From NCBI GenBank assembly GCA_964035775.1, contig OZ038312.1, forward strand, positions 30,238,904-30,302,903: a DNA stretch of 64,000 bases, read 5' to 3'. Shown piece after piece: positions 41,440 to 52,509 of the stretch. The position numbers and the translations under genes were made by a program. The notes below the pieces were generated by a model. The model had not been told where the DNA came from, did no database searches, and saw nothing but the letters and a program-made list of their open reading frames with translations. This DNA is from Osedax frankpressi (taxonomy: Eukaryota; Annelida; Polychaeta; Sabellida; Siboglinidae). How positions within the stretch are numbered: the stretch's first letter is position 1; the number at the start of each line of letters is the position of its first letter.

Positions 41440-41639
41440 NNNNNNNNNNNNNNNNNNNNNNNNNNNNNNNNNNNNNNNNNNNNNNNNNNNNNNNNNNNNN
41501 NNNNNNNNNNNNNNNNNNNNNNNNNNNNNNNNNNNNNNNNNNNNNNNNNNNNNNNNNNNNNNNNNNNNNNNNNNNNNNNNNNNNNNNNNNNNNNNNNNNN
41601 NNNNNNNNNNNNNNNNNNNNNNNNNNNNNNNNNNNNNNN
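41440..41639. other. Assembly gap of 200 N
   Basis: Exactly 200 undetermined bases, a typical placeholder length. The left flank is the 28-bp repeat block ending GCGGGCGCTTTAT, as at 2938. The right flank starts inside the gene duplication. The true distance and even the adjacency of the two sides are uncertain. The last two exons of copy 1 and a counterpart of the 2939-onward sequence should lie here. Confidence 0.98.
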
Positions 41640-42531
41640 TATACATTTTATATCATTATTAAATCTATATAATAATATATTTATATATAAAATATAAATC
41701 TTAGAAAAAATAGCTATGCGATAAGAAATAAAAATAAAAATAACGTATATTATTAATTAAATCTAAAATTAGTTAAAATTGGTTTAATTTAAAATTAGTA
41801 GAACTTATAAAATATAATAATTTATCAATTATTCAAAAAATTAAATATAATAATAATTTAACAAATAAATTACACCATTACTTCAGTATAGTTATAAAAA
41901 TATAACAAACAAGAAATACAAAATATTTTATAACAAAAATATAATAAAATACAGTACCATAAACAATAATATATAAAGGATTAACGCTATGGAAAAATTC
42001 AAAAAGATAAATTAAAAAATATAAAATACCAAGAATCAAAAAAAAAGCTAATACTTATAATTAATAAAATTTCTCTCTTATCAGAATTAGCTTTATACAT
42101 GGATTTAGTATCAAATAATTAATCGATTTTATAGACGAAAAATTACGAATTTTAAATATTAAGCTTAAAATATTAACAACTTATTAGAGTCTGGTGTACT
42201 AATTTGAGACAAATACTCTGAAACGTTCGGCTTTAAATAATTTATCAGAAATAACTCGGTTTATATATTTCGGATGACTAAAGAATACAATTATTTGTTT
42301 GCATTACGTCAATATTTAATTTTCGAGAAAATTAAATTTGTATGTCATTTCATTTCATATGTGATATTGGATACTAAAGTATATTGAAAATCACCGATTA
42401 TAATTTGTATACGATTAGTTGTTTTACTTGATATTCAACATTCATGTGAGATTTAGTAACATGTATGTTCGATATATAATATAAAAAGTTATTAATTATA
42501 TGATATGTATTTTAGTCGAACTCGATTTTAC

Positions 42532-45500
42532 CTGTGGCAGTTACTGAGGCTTGAGCTATTTTATTTATGTAGAGAACGAGGTCACTTCCATTGAAGACCC
42601 AACATACGTGGTTCCATACTCCAGGAGATACCTGGCAAGTATTACACATATTTAATATCAAATATATAGTAAAATATATATCTACATAAATGTGATATCT
42701 TAAATGACTCTGTTTATATAAAATTAATAACTATTATTGAACGTAAATTATTCATGTAGAGAGATATACACTAAGTCTACGAAAGAATTATAAGCAAGTT
42801 ACGTATTAGGGTTACTTAAATCGTCATCAGTAGTTGAAATGTACTAACATTGCTAGCAGTTGTATGACCTGAACTTCCACTAGACGTGTTGACATCTCCG
42901 TATATGGCCTTAGAAGAAATACCTATCTCAAAGCTCGCATTTTCGTGGCAATTTCCATTCGATACTAGAACATCGGTTTTACCTGCAATGAAGAGTAATG
43001 CTTTATCAGCAAACACTATTACAACAAGTTTAAATTAATATAGTTGATTATATTTCTAAGTACACGACATTCTAGACTTACCATTCACAGTTGTGTATTT
43101 GTAATATAGACAGATAGAGAAAGCTTTGATATGATCACCTCCGAAATAACTTCTTAAAAATGGAACCTGTGATATTTAATTTATATTAATTGGAAATTAA
43201 ACCATTCTATGATATTATTTGTATTACAATTGAATATTTATATAGTTTAATATATATTATTTTTATAGATTTATTATGGTTTACTAAAAATAAAACCAAA
43301 AGTTTGACACCAAAAATTAATAAAATATATTATTAATTATATTTAAATAACAAGCTATAAATATATTTACATAGGCGAATATAATACAACTTATATGAAG
43401 TTTAAAATTGAATATTTTATAATTTTGTAGTACCCACATAATGTACTGGTTAATTTTAGATACAGGTCGCCTTAATGTTTTAAAGCTACTAACATCGAGA
43501 TAAGCTCCATTGAAACTAGCAACTTTACCCCTGGATGCATCCGTAACCAAGGTAACGGTACCCGCTCCTAGTTTCTGACTTAATGCTTTCATGCAAGTCA
43601 CATCATTTAAGTGAGAGTCGAATGGGAAGTGTAATAACATCGAATCGTCGCATTTGGATTGGGCTAAAAAGCGGTACATTTAATTAACTCGACGTGTTTG
43701 TATATGATAAACTTAACAGTTTAATGAAAGAAGATAATCATCGATAAATAATTAATACTTAAAATTATTGATTTATTCATAATTTATATTTAATAGTTAA
43801 TTGAGTATGGCTTACTTTAACTAAATGGTAAACATCGTTTAAATAGTGATAATATACTAATTGAATATACAAATTAAGAAGGACTTATTAACACTAACAT
43901 TTATATTCACAAGTACACACTCCAGTAGTACTGTTGAAGACTCCATTCTTTCCGCAAGATTGGAAAGGGGCAAGTCCGTTGGTACTGAAAAGACTCGGGT
44001 CCTTGGCATTAGCAACGTAGACACAAGGACCGGGAGCTGAAAATATTCATTTTATAAACATTCTATAAGTTCGAAAGAGAATAGGTGAATCCGTTATTAG
44101 GATATCCCGGAATAATTCTATGTCGATTTAGTTACCAGTACGAACAGGTTGCAATAGTGGGTAAAGTTGGAATAGCGGTCACCTTCAAGTTACAAGTACT
44201 GCTTGCATCGGGATTAGGCAAACAATTACGAATGGCCTGTATTTGGAATCATTGCAATGTAATACATGGTATGTGCATATTACTAAATATTATATATAAT
44301 AAGATATTAAAATATCAAGAAATTCTTTTAAACCTGGTTCCAGTAAAGGGCTCCACAATTCATAGAAATCGGGTTGTACTTACCGTTCACCAATGGTACA
44401 CAAACATAATACCTATTAAATATATAAATACGTCACAAATTTATTAATAATAACCTATTTATTAGCTGTATTATTAAATATATTTATAATAGAAATTATA
44501 ATTTATATAATTATAAATTATAAAAATTATAATACAACATATATCTTAATTTGGGATTCATTAATCGATATATGTAAGTTGAAATATATCAAGGATTATA
44601 TAATTTTATAATAATTATTAATATATTTCTAACATATGACAGTTTTTAAGATCTGGTTGCCAGAATAGACCCTGAGAGAATTCACATTGTGAACAATCCA
44701 CAGTTGCTATTGAAAGTCAAATATATAAGTATCGGATTATTTCAATTTATTATTTTTATTTATTTATTTCATTATATGATTTAAAATTTATTTCACGATT
44801 ATATATGTTTTCATACATAAATATATATATATATATATATATATTCTAACTAGCGATATTGCAAGTGATGTCAGTTATTGTAGAGATTATAGTGTTAAGA
44901 GAGTTGAAACTAGAAACAGTAGCGACAGTGTCATCCGATGTAGCGATTCCTTTCAATTCAACCAGATTATAGTTAGCAATCCCTGAATATATTCAATATT
45001 TGTATTTCAAATGTATTCCGATTAGTATAATTAATGCAAATAAAATAGATTATTATATTATATTATATTATAATAATTCAATATACTATTAAAATAAGTA
45101 TTTCAATAATACCGTATACTAAGACTTATCCCTCATTTTCTATATTATTTTGACATGTTTTATTACGAACCTAATGCAACCATCACTATGTTATCTGCCT
45201 TAGCAAGATTTGCGTTAGGAATAGTTTTTTTTCTGTCGATATTTGAAATTCCATCAGTAATTACTATCGAAACTTGACTGACGTCCGATCTTTTCTGAGC
45301 ATTCATCATAAGGTTCATTGTCTGAAAATCATTGACGTTAAGCATCTACTTGTTGCGTAACATAATTTATAAATATTTTATATATCTTGTAGTTTATTAT
45401 AAATATTTTTAAGAATTTATGTAATAAATGTATTATTTATTATTTCAATTAACAGAAGATGGTATTTATTTTTCAATTATACTTATTATCACTATAATAA

Positions 45501-46574
45501 CTATAATCTCTAACTTTAATCCCGGACGCAGTATTTGTGCCTCTGCTATAGTATTGAATTCTCCATATATGGTCAATGATCAACTGTATATCGTCATACG
45601 TATCTAGGCCGAAGTTCGAAACAGATGTCGTAGAGAAAGTAATAGATCCTATTTTTGTTTCCTTCTTAGCTGTAAAATAGTTTCAATTTCAATATTTCGC
45701 TTATACATAGCTATCGGCTGTTTTAATACCATGTAAAACTATTCATCTACACCCATTCAGATAGCGTACTAACATATCACTAGCGTTAGTAAAAAGTCGA
45801 TGACGAATTGTTTTTGTTTCCAGAAGTTCAATTCTCCGATGCTACCAGATGCGTCGAGAACCAGTATTAAATCGGTGGGACATTTATTCACTACGATGAA
45901 ATTTGTACGTTAAACACTCGTATCAAAAATATTATGGAATATATAACGGATAATAATAAAGTTGTTACCTAATTCGCATGGTTGCGAATGGCAGTCAATA
46001 GTTTGCGTGACTTTTCCATTTAGACTTACTCTTGACCTCGTACCTCCTCCGCAAGTCTTCGAACATTCGGTCCAAGTAGCTCCGGCAAAATTCGCTTTTT
46101 AAACAAAACAATATATATTAATAAGAGTTCAAAGTATTAATGGTAACTATGTACTCGTTAATTCATTACAAATATACGATGAACCATTATACGAAAGAGT
46201 ATAATTTTCAGACGCTGGGGCTAAATATGGATGCAACCGATTACTACTAACTATTACATCTGATAATCCCGCATGCATTATTAACGGTTTCACAAGCAAT
46301 CGGTCCGGATCCGATATCGCAGAATTTCGTTCTAGTTTGTTTTCCACCACCTCCGCACGTTTTCGAACAAGCTGTCCAGTTTCCCCACGTCACAACGGCT
46401 ATTATATCATGTCATTAATCTCGTAGTTATCGAAACAGCATCACTTTTAAGTTCATAATACATTAGCCGGTGTACATTAATTATATATTATTTACTGATA
46501 TGAAATTATAATAAAATATTGTATATATATTTATATATATATACATATGAATTATACTAAGTTAAATTAATACA

Positions 46575-46610
<36 letters not shown>

Positions 46611-46830
46611 GTAGTCGGAATAATATTAAAAGATATGATAGTTACTTACTATTAGGTGACGGGGTACTTGCTACAATACACGATACTGTAAATTATAGTA
46701 ATTTGTTATTATGTATGAATTGAATACTATGTAATATATATTATAAATACGTTATGGTGGTGATATGTAATGAATAGGTCAACTATGACTAACGTAACAG
46801 AATAGAAACGCATATTATTGAAAAAACCAT
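42532..46830 (-). CDS. Secreted TSP1-VWA-chitin-binding-LamG matrix protein, copy 1 (3' end lost in gap)
   Basis: This is the tandem paralogue of the gene at 58059-52510, with the same exon plan. Exons: 46830-46794, 46685-46650, 46398-46258, 46094-45969, 45890-45774, 45669-45515, 45321-45171, 44982-44851, 44706-44634, 44412-44334, 44236-44146, 44036-43899, 43663-43464, 43166-43082, 42982-42849 and 42631-42532. The reading frame is open throughout (598 codons plus one base). It has the signal peptide, both TSP1 repeats, the VWA with intact MIDAS, the CBM14 domain, the linker and most of LamG. The last two exons, homologous to 52732-52653 and 52560-52510, would fall in the 200-N gap at 41440-41639, so the gene is incomplete here because of the assembly and is not visibly broken. 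By eye it differs from copy 2 by seven replacements (S22L, E112K, E307D, T416A, S428T, K506N, S558A, written copy 1 to copy 2) and three silent changes. None of the replacements is in the VWA. Intron 16 is about 80 bp longer and intron 13 about 45 bp shorter than in copy 2. Confidence 0.83.
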
Positions 46831-46832
46831 AA

Positions 46833-47662
46833 CTGCAAAATCTGTTTTAGTGAAATTATAAGATTTCAATTTATATAATTTAAATACAAATATAATATAA
46901 TTACCGATATTTACTAATCACTGAAATCAATAAATAATAATATATGAAGTAATACCTAATATTATTAAATGTTCTATATCCTAATATTAGAAATGCTAAT
47001 TTAATAGAATACCTACATATATTTAAAAATAATATTATAATAATATTAATTCATAAAATTAATATAATATTAGTAAATTTACCAGAATTTAATCTAGATG
47101 CTTCAATATTATTTAGTTAAGCTCTTTTATACCATCGTATCACATGTTCTACCTATTTAATATGATTAATTATGCATCAAGTATTCAAATCGGTCATAAT
47201 TATTGCAAATATGAAAAAATTATAAAATTAAAAATACCGACTAGACTAATTACCCCAAATATAAAGTACTCTAAAGATGAAATACCAATTAATAATAAAT
47301 ATTATATTTTGTATTTTCCTCTTTACCGTGTAGTGATCCAATAAATAAATATTAAGAACAAAAATAATACCATAAAATGTATAAAATATTAAATAAATAA
47401 TGGTTACAAATAAGTGAAATATTTTGAAAGTGCTTCCATTGAAAATCTTTGGTATCATATTCCTTCATTTAATTCATTGAATGTGTTATCGAATGAAACC
47501 AAAGTATATATATATTATAATACATTATATTAATAATCATTTTGGTATTACTGTCATCGGTATCATGTTAATAATATTATCGGATTATGTAATTTAAAAT
47601 ATAAATTACACTAAATAAGCCATGATATGTTGAATACAAATAGGTTGGGTTCAATGTTCTTA
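46833..47662. other. Upstream region of copy 1 gene
   Basis: Contains the proposed 5' UTR intron (46833-47082), the TATA box and about 500 bp of AT-rich upstream sequence. Short frames on both strands here (47144-47344 plus, 47458-47246 minus) show no family features, and the minus-strand one carries an indel that shifts nothing recognisable in copy 2. I treat them as chance frames. Confidence 0.5.
47083..47131 (-). promoter_or_regulatory. TATA-type core promoter and 5' UTR exon of copy 1 gene
   Basis: On the minus strand TATAAAAG lies at 47131-47124. A start about 30 bp downstream would give a short leader exon ending at 47083 in CTG, followed by GTAAAT. The matching acceptor TTTTGCAG ends at 46833, two bases before the ATG at 46830. 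This gives a single 5' UTR intron of about 250 bp. All these elements are conserved in the second copy. The transcription start itself is inferred. Confidence 0.45.
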
Positions 47663-48003
47663 TGTAATCTATGTAATCTATGTAATCTATGTAATCTATA
47701 TAATCTATGTAATCTATGTAATCTATGTAATCTATGTAATCTATGTAATCTATGTAATCTATGTAATCTATGTAATCTATGTAATCTATGTAATCTATGT
47801 AATCTATGTAAACTATGTAATCTATGTAATCTATGTAAACTATGTAATCTATGTAATCTATGTAATCTATGTAATCTATGTAATCTATGTAATCTATGTA
47901 ATCTATGTAAACTATGTAATCTATGTAATCTACGTAATCTATGTAATATATGTAATCTATGTAATCTATGTAATCTATGTAATCTATGTAAACTATGTAA
48001 TTT
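47663..48003. repeat. 9-bp minisatellite, copy 1
   Basis: About 37 units of ATGTAATCT with single-base variants (ATGTAAACT, ATATAATCT, ACGTAATCT). All three frames on each strand stay open over parts of it, giving CNL and YID repeat peptides that are not genes. Confidence 0.96.
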
Positions 48004-49035
48004 ATATAATCCCCCATTAGAAATATTTAATTAAAATTATGTTTCACCTTTCCTATATTATACATTAGAATAATCTACTGGAAAGTATTTCTAAATTAGT
48101 ATATAATATAATTATTACCCTAATAAACAATCGTCAAACATAATATATACAATAAAGTGTGCATAGTGGGTAAGGCACGTGTGTAGTGTCAGTGTTAGTA
48201 CCCGTTACAACATATTCATACTGGTAACTAAAGCTACGATGTCAAGCTACTTAAGTTTCGATGGTTCTGTTGTTTCATGACAGTCGGACTTATCCTTACC
48301 AGTATTGCGGATCTAGAATTCACTATTGATACCGGAGTGTATTTATTAATATGGACGTTATTGTTAGAAAGATCGATTCATATTTTTCCGTGTCTACAGA
48401 CTTATAAGTCCGAAGCGAATTATGATAAGAATGAAATATTATTAATTATCAGCATGATATGAAAACCAAGACAATTCTAAAATTGAACATATATATATTG
48501 ATGAAATAAATGTTATTTAATATTTCATTGCTAGAAATTGTCTGGATTTAATTATTTTATTAATTTCAATTTATAATTTTTTAATTTCTATTTCTAAATT
48601 ATCCCATAATTGTATGCCTTTATATAGTAGCATATATATTGTTATTGTGTTTTATTATGTATTTTAAATATGCAGAATTACTTGTGTAATTAATTTAATA
48701 AATTATTATATTTAATTTTATGAATTAATTAAATTAATTAAATTATTATATTTATTAGGTCTACTAATTGCAAGCTTTTAGATATTATTAATAATATATT
48801 TGTATGCACCGATTTATTATCTATATGATTATTTAGTATTTATTATTTAATAGCCCTTTTTGTAATATTTATATTTAATTTTAATGTATTACCATAAAAA
48901 AGAATCCATGATTTATCATAGTTATAAATATTATATTGTATACCTTTAATATTTATTCATCTCTTAACATTTTTGATGATTTATGTAGTATGTAAATAGA
49001 TTTGCATATCTATATTTGATATTTACAATTGAACT

Positions 49036-49073
<38 letters not shown>

Positions 49074-49451
49074 CTTGCAATATAATTGTATTACTTAGTG
49101 AATACAAATTGTTATTTACATATGTACATAGACACATGTTGCACATAAACGTGATATGGGTACGGTGAATACAAATTCACCTGTTTCATTGCCGAGGAAT
49201 TATGTTAGAATACTTGTGTAAACTTCTATATTGTGTTGGAAAGCTAATATAACTTTTTAAACATAAAACATTTTATATATATATAAATATATGTATATAT
49301 ATATTATATAAATATATATAACATATACATTTTATTGTCTCATTGATTGAAATTAATTAATTGTTTATTCATTTATATAATACAATATTTAAACTATAGA
49401 TGTAATATATATACATATATAGATACACATACACACACATACACATACATA
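48004..49451. other. AT-rich intergenic region, no gene seen
   Basis: Conserved as a block in copy 2 (59622-61053). A moderately GC-richer patch at 48160-48470 holds a 61-codon plus-strand frame (48277-48462) and, on the other strand, a good donor-like CTG|GTAAGG near 48297. Neither resolves into a gene. A TA run lies at 49040-49070. Confidence 0.5.
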
Positions 49452-49771
49452 CGGGTTTGGTATTGGGTTTGGTTTTGGGTTTGGTTTTGGGTTTGGTTTT
49501 TGGTTTGGTTTTGGGTTTGGTTTTGGGTTTGGTTTCGGGTTTGGTTTTGGGTTTGGTTTTGGGTTTGGTTTTGGGTTTGGTTTTGGGTTTGGTTTTGGGT
49601 TTGGTTTTGGGTTTGGTTTTGGGTTTGGTTTTGGGTTTGGTTTCGGGTTTGGTTTTGGGTTTGGTTTTGGGTTTGGTTTTGGGTTTGGTTTTGGGTTTGG
49701 TTATGGGTTTGGTTTTGGGTTTGGTTTTGGGTTGGGTTTTGGGTTTGGTTTTGGGTTTGATTCTGTGTAAT
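49452..49771. repeat. 12-bp TTTGGTTTTGGG array, copy 1
   Basis: About 26 units with scattered variants (TTTCGGG twice, TTATGGG, TTTTTGG and a few others). Frames encoding VWFWVWFW or LVLGLVLG repeats are products of the 12-bp period. It follows a CA-rich leader (49425-49451). Confidence 0.97.
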
Positions 49772-50936
49772 TTTTTAAAAAATAAAATAATATAAATTTA
49801 TCTAGGTCTTTGAACATAATTATAATATTTGATATATAAGGACATTATATGATAAACTACTTTTATGGTATATATTTTGTTTAATGTGGTTTTTGTTATC
49901 CATGAATTTACTATTTATAATTTGTATAATTATAAATCTTATACATAAAATATTCGATATCTGCGATTTGCGGATAAAAGAAGGTAATTTTAATCAACAT
50001 TACTTTAATTTTAATCAACGCGTCGACCAATCAAAGCACAGCCCGAGTCGTATATAAAGAATCGTAAAACTAATTCGCGATAACTTTAAAATCTACTTAT
50101 GGGACAATATAGAGCTTTTCACAAACATTTTAATATCGATTTTATATATTGATATCGTTATTCACGCATAACCTAATATTTATTATATATTAACATCGGC
50201 AATGTATTGAGCTAGCTAATGTATGTAATACAATATTTGAACTATAGTTATATTACATACAAACACACATACACACATATCCCCACATACAAACACGCAT
50301 ACCCACACATATATACATACAACATACATATAAATAAACAATCACATGTACACATGCATATATCATATTAAATATAGTCAGATGTAATTAAATCAATATA
50401 TTGCATTTAAATAGAATTTATGGTTATACATTAATTAAACTTAATTCTTCATAAATTAATTAATTATAATAAAATAGTACTGCAAATAAGCACACAATAT
50501 ATAACAAATTATCTATGACTCTATTATACTAGATATATATATATATAATATATTTAAATGTCATAGCTTTTAAATATTAATTTATTACTTAAGCAAGTTT
50601 GTTATATACAATTTGCATATATAGATTCAGGTTTATATAAAATGTATAATATTTATCTGATCGTTTTTTTATACATTTACTTCATTCAATGATAAACATG
50701 ATTTATGGAATTACTAAAATTATGCATTAAATAAACACTAAACTATCAAATTCTACCAATGCTGATACATATCTTAGTGTTGAGGTCATATGCACTAACG
50801 TTGTATACATTTCAGTATTATCATTAAATTGAATTCAGAATATAGTTATTGAATAACACAAGTTTGGAAACATTTTAATTGATTATGCAATTTTTTGAGA
50901 TAATCATCATTAATAACTACAAAAGCATCACGATAT
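49772..50936. other. AT-rich spacer with candidate promoter, no gene seen
   Basis: Present only after copy 1 within this window, since copy 2's counterpart would lie beyond the window end. It contains a CA-rich microsatellite (50256-50335) and the CCAAT/TATA pair described separately. No exon supported. Confidence 0.5.
50027..50058 (+). promoter_or_regulatory. Possible CCAAT/TATA core promoter
   Basis: CCAAT at 50027-50031 and TATATAAA at 50051-50058 lie in a GC-richer, CpG-containing patch (ACGCGTCGACCAATCAAAG). The 19-base spacing is shorter than usual. No coding exon downstream is recognisable, so this could equally be a decayed transposon end. Confidence 0.25.
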
Positions 50937-50955
50937 AAACAACAATAACAACAAC

Positions 50956-51039
<84 letters not shown>

Positions 51040-51045
51040 AATAAT

Positions 51046-51105
<60 letters not shown>

Positions 51106-51111
51106 AATAAT

Positions 51112-51191
<80 letters not shown>

Positions 51192-51263
51192 CGACGACAA
51201 CAACAACAACGACAACAACAACAACGACAACAACAACAACAACAACAACAATAACAACAATAA

Positions 51264-51301
<38 letters not shown>

Positions 51302-51339
51302 CCGATAACAACAACAACAGCAGCAGCAGTAGCAACAAT

Positions 51340-51372
<33 letters not shown>

Positions 51373-51524
51373 AAAAATAACAACAATAACAATAACAATA
51401 ACAATAACAAAAACAATAACAATAACAACAATAATAATAACAATAATAATAACAACAACAATAATAACAATAATAATAACAATAATAATAATAATAATAA
51501 CAACAACAACAACAACAACAAAGA
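50937..51524. repeat. AAC/AAT trinucleotide array
   Basis: Nearly 200 triplets, mostly AAC with AAT blocks and rare AAA, GAC, ACC, CAG and GTA interruptions. The minus strand reads as poly-Val or poly-Leu in open frames of about 200 codons, which are repeat products. Confidence 0.97.
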
Positions 51525-52210
51525 ATAGCAAACTAATTAAACATACATCCAATATTTCCTTTATAGAAACATAGAGTGTGTGGACGATGGATGTAAAGGA
51601 AAAATAATCAAACTAACATGAGAGTTAAATCGATATAGATGTGATATTATTATTCTAGCAAAATTGAAATAGAAATATACCATGAGAAATATCTATGGAA
51701 ACCGGACACAAAATAGTGTATTGTAGACAGTCATTATAAAGAAGGAAGTTAAATATGTTTACTCAACACTAAAGTTTCTAGTAAGATTATCTATATATGA
51801 ATGATATCTCAACTAGATTACTTCTTATTCAAGTTATTAACTAACATCAAATTATGAAGATGAAGAGGAATTTTATGATTTGAATAAGGTATGATTAAAA
51901 TAAAAGGGTATATATATTACGAGATTAACGGAAATTAGTAAATAAGGATATTTTTGAATGGCAAAGTAGAATATGAAATGTAAACTAAGTATATTAATTA
52001 AAAGATTACTCGAATTTCATCAAAATACTTTGTATCGCCATTTCACACAACTTGTAATTATACAGGAAGTCAATATTATAAGTTTAAATTTAGATATTAT
52101 ATTTAATATAATTTTTTTTATTATATGTGTTATATTTGTATTAGTTTATACAGTTTAGTTTTATATATTTGAATTATATTTCTGTATAATCAACATATAT
52201 TTATTTATGT

Positions 52211-52246
<36 letters not shown>

Positions 52247-52509
52247 TTAAGTTTATTTAAATTATATATGTATATGGGAATAATTATTTTTAACATACTA
52301 TTAATAATGACTCTTGAGAAATTAATAAGTAGGATTTATTTTAAGAATTCATATTTATTTCATCGACATAGAATATGTTTCAAATAAATAGTATTCATTA
52401 TAAAATATAGTAATTACATATTATACTTGGTTAATAAATGCTGAAATTGATTATATTATCATGTCGTTCGTACTTATTATCCTTCGTGTTCAAATAAAGG
52501 CGACGTTCT
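51525..52509. other. AT-rich spacer and 3' UTR of copy 2 gene
   Basis: The right part (about 52335-52509) is the likely 3' UTR of the minus-strand gene. Left of it is AT-rich sequence with a TA run (52211-52245). A 61-codon plus-strand frame at 51973-52158 has a hydrophobic C-terminus but no recognisable family. A TTTCCTTTA/TAAAGGAAA inverted pair lies near 51556-51604. Confidence 0.45.
52335..52359 (-). promoter_or_regulatory. Candidate polyadenylation signals of copy 2 gene
   Basis: Two AATAAA hexamers on the minus strand (52359-52354 and 52340-52335) lie about 150-175 bases past the TAA stop at 52512-52510. The sequence is very AT-rich, so chance hexamers are likely, but position and orientation fit a 3' UTR end. 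Confidence 0.35.

Larger units (their letters stand above)
41640..49775. repeat. Segmental tandem duplication, copy 1
   Basis: This block aligns almost base for base with 52912-61054 and onward. The offset is 11270 at the left, 11190 after an ~80-bp indel, 11235 after a 45-bp indel, about 11230 through the gene, and about 11605 after the 9-bp array, which is longer in copy 2. The left edge coincides with the N gap and the right edge with the end of the 12-bp array. Divergence by eye is about one percent plus short indels. Confidence 0.93.

Noticed and set aside
41383-41697. Open frames running through the N gap
   Set aside because: They consist mostly of undetermined residues.
44085-44447. 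120-codon plus-strand frame (also at 55320)
   Set aside because: Antisense shadow of three exons of the matrix-protein gene.
47246-47458. Minus-strand hydrophobic frame (MIPKIFNGS start) as first exon of the matrix gene
   Set aside because: Its possible donor is destroyed in copy 2, and a much better signal-peptide exon exists at 46830-46794.
48277-48462. 61-codon plus-strand frame, duplicated at 59890
   Set aside because: No family features. Replacements between copies are unconstrained, and conservation is explained by the recent duplication.
50917-51552. Poly-valine and poly-leucine frames of about 200 codons on the minus strand
   Set aside because: Reading of the AAC/AAT triplet array. 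Both frames are open at once, as expected for a simple repeat.
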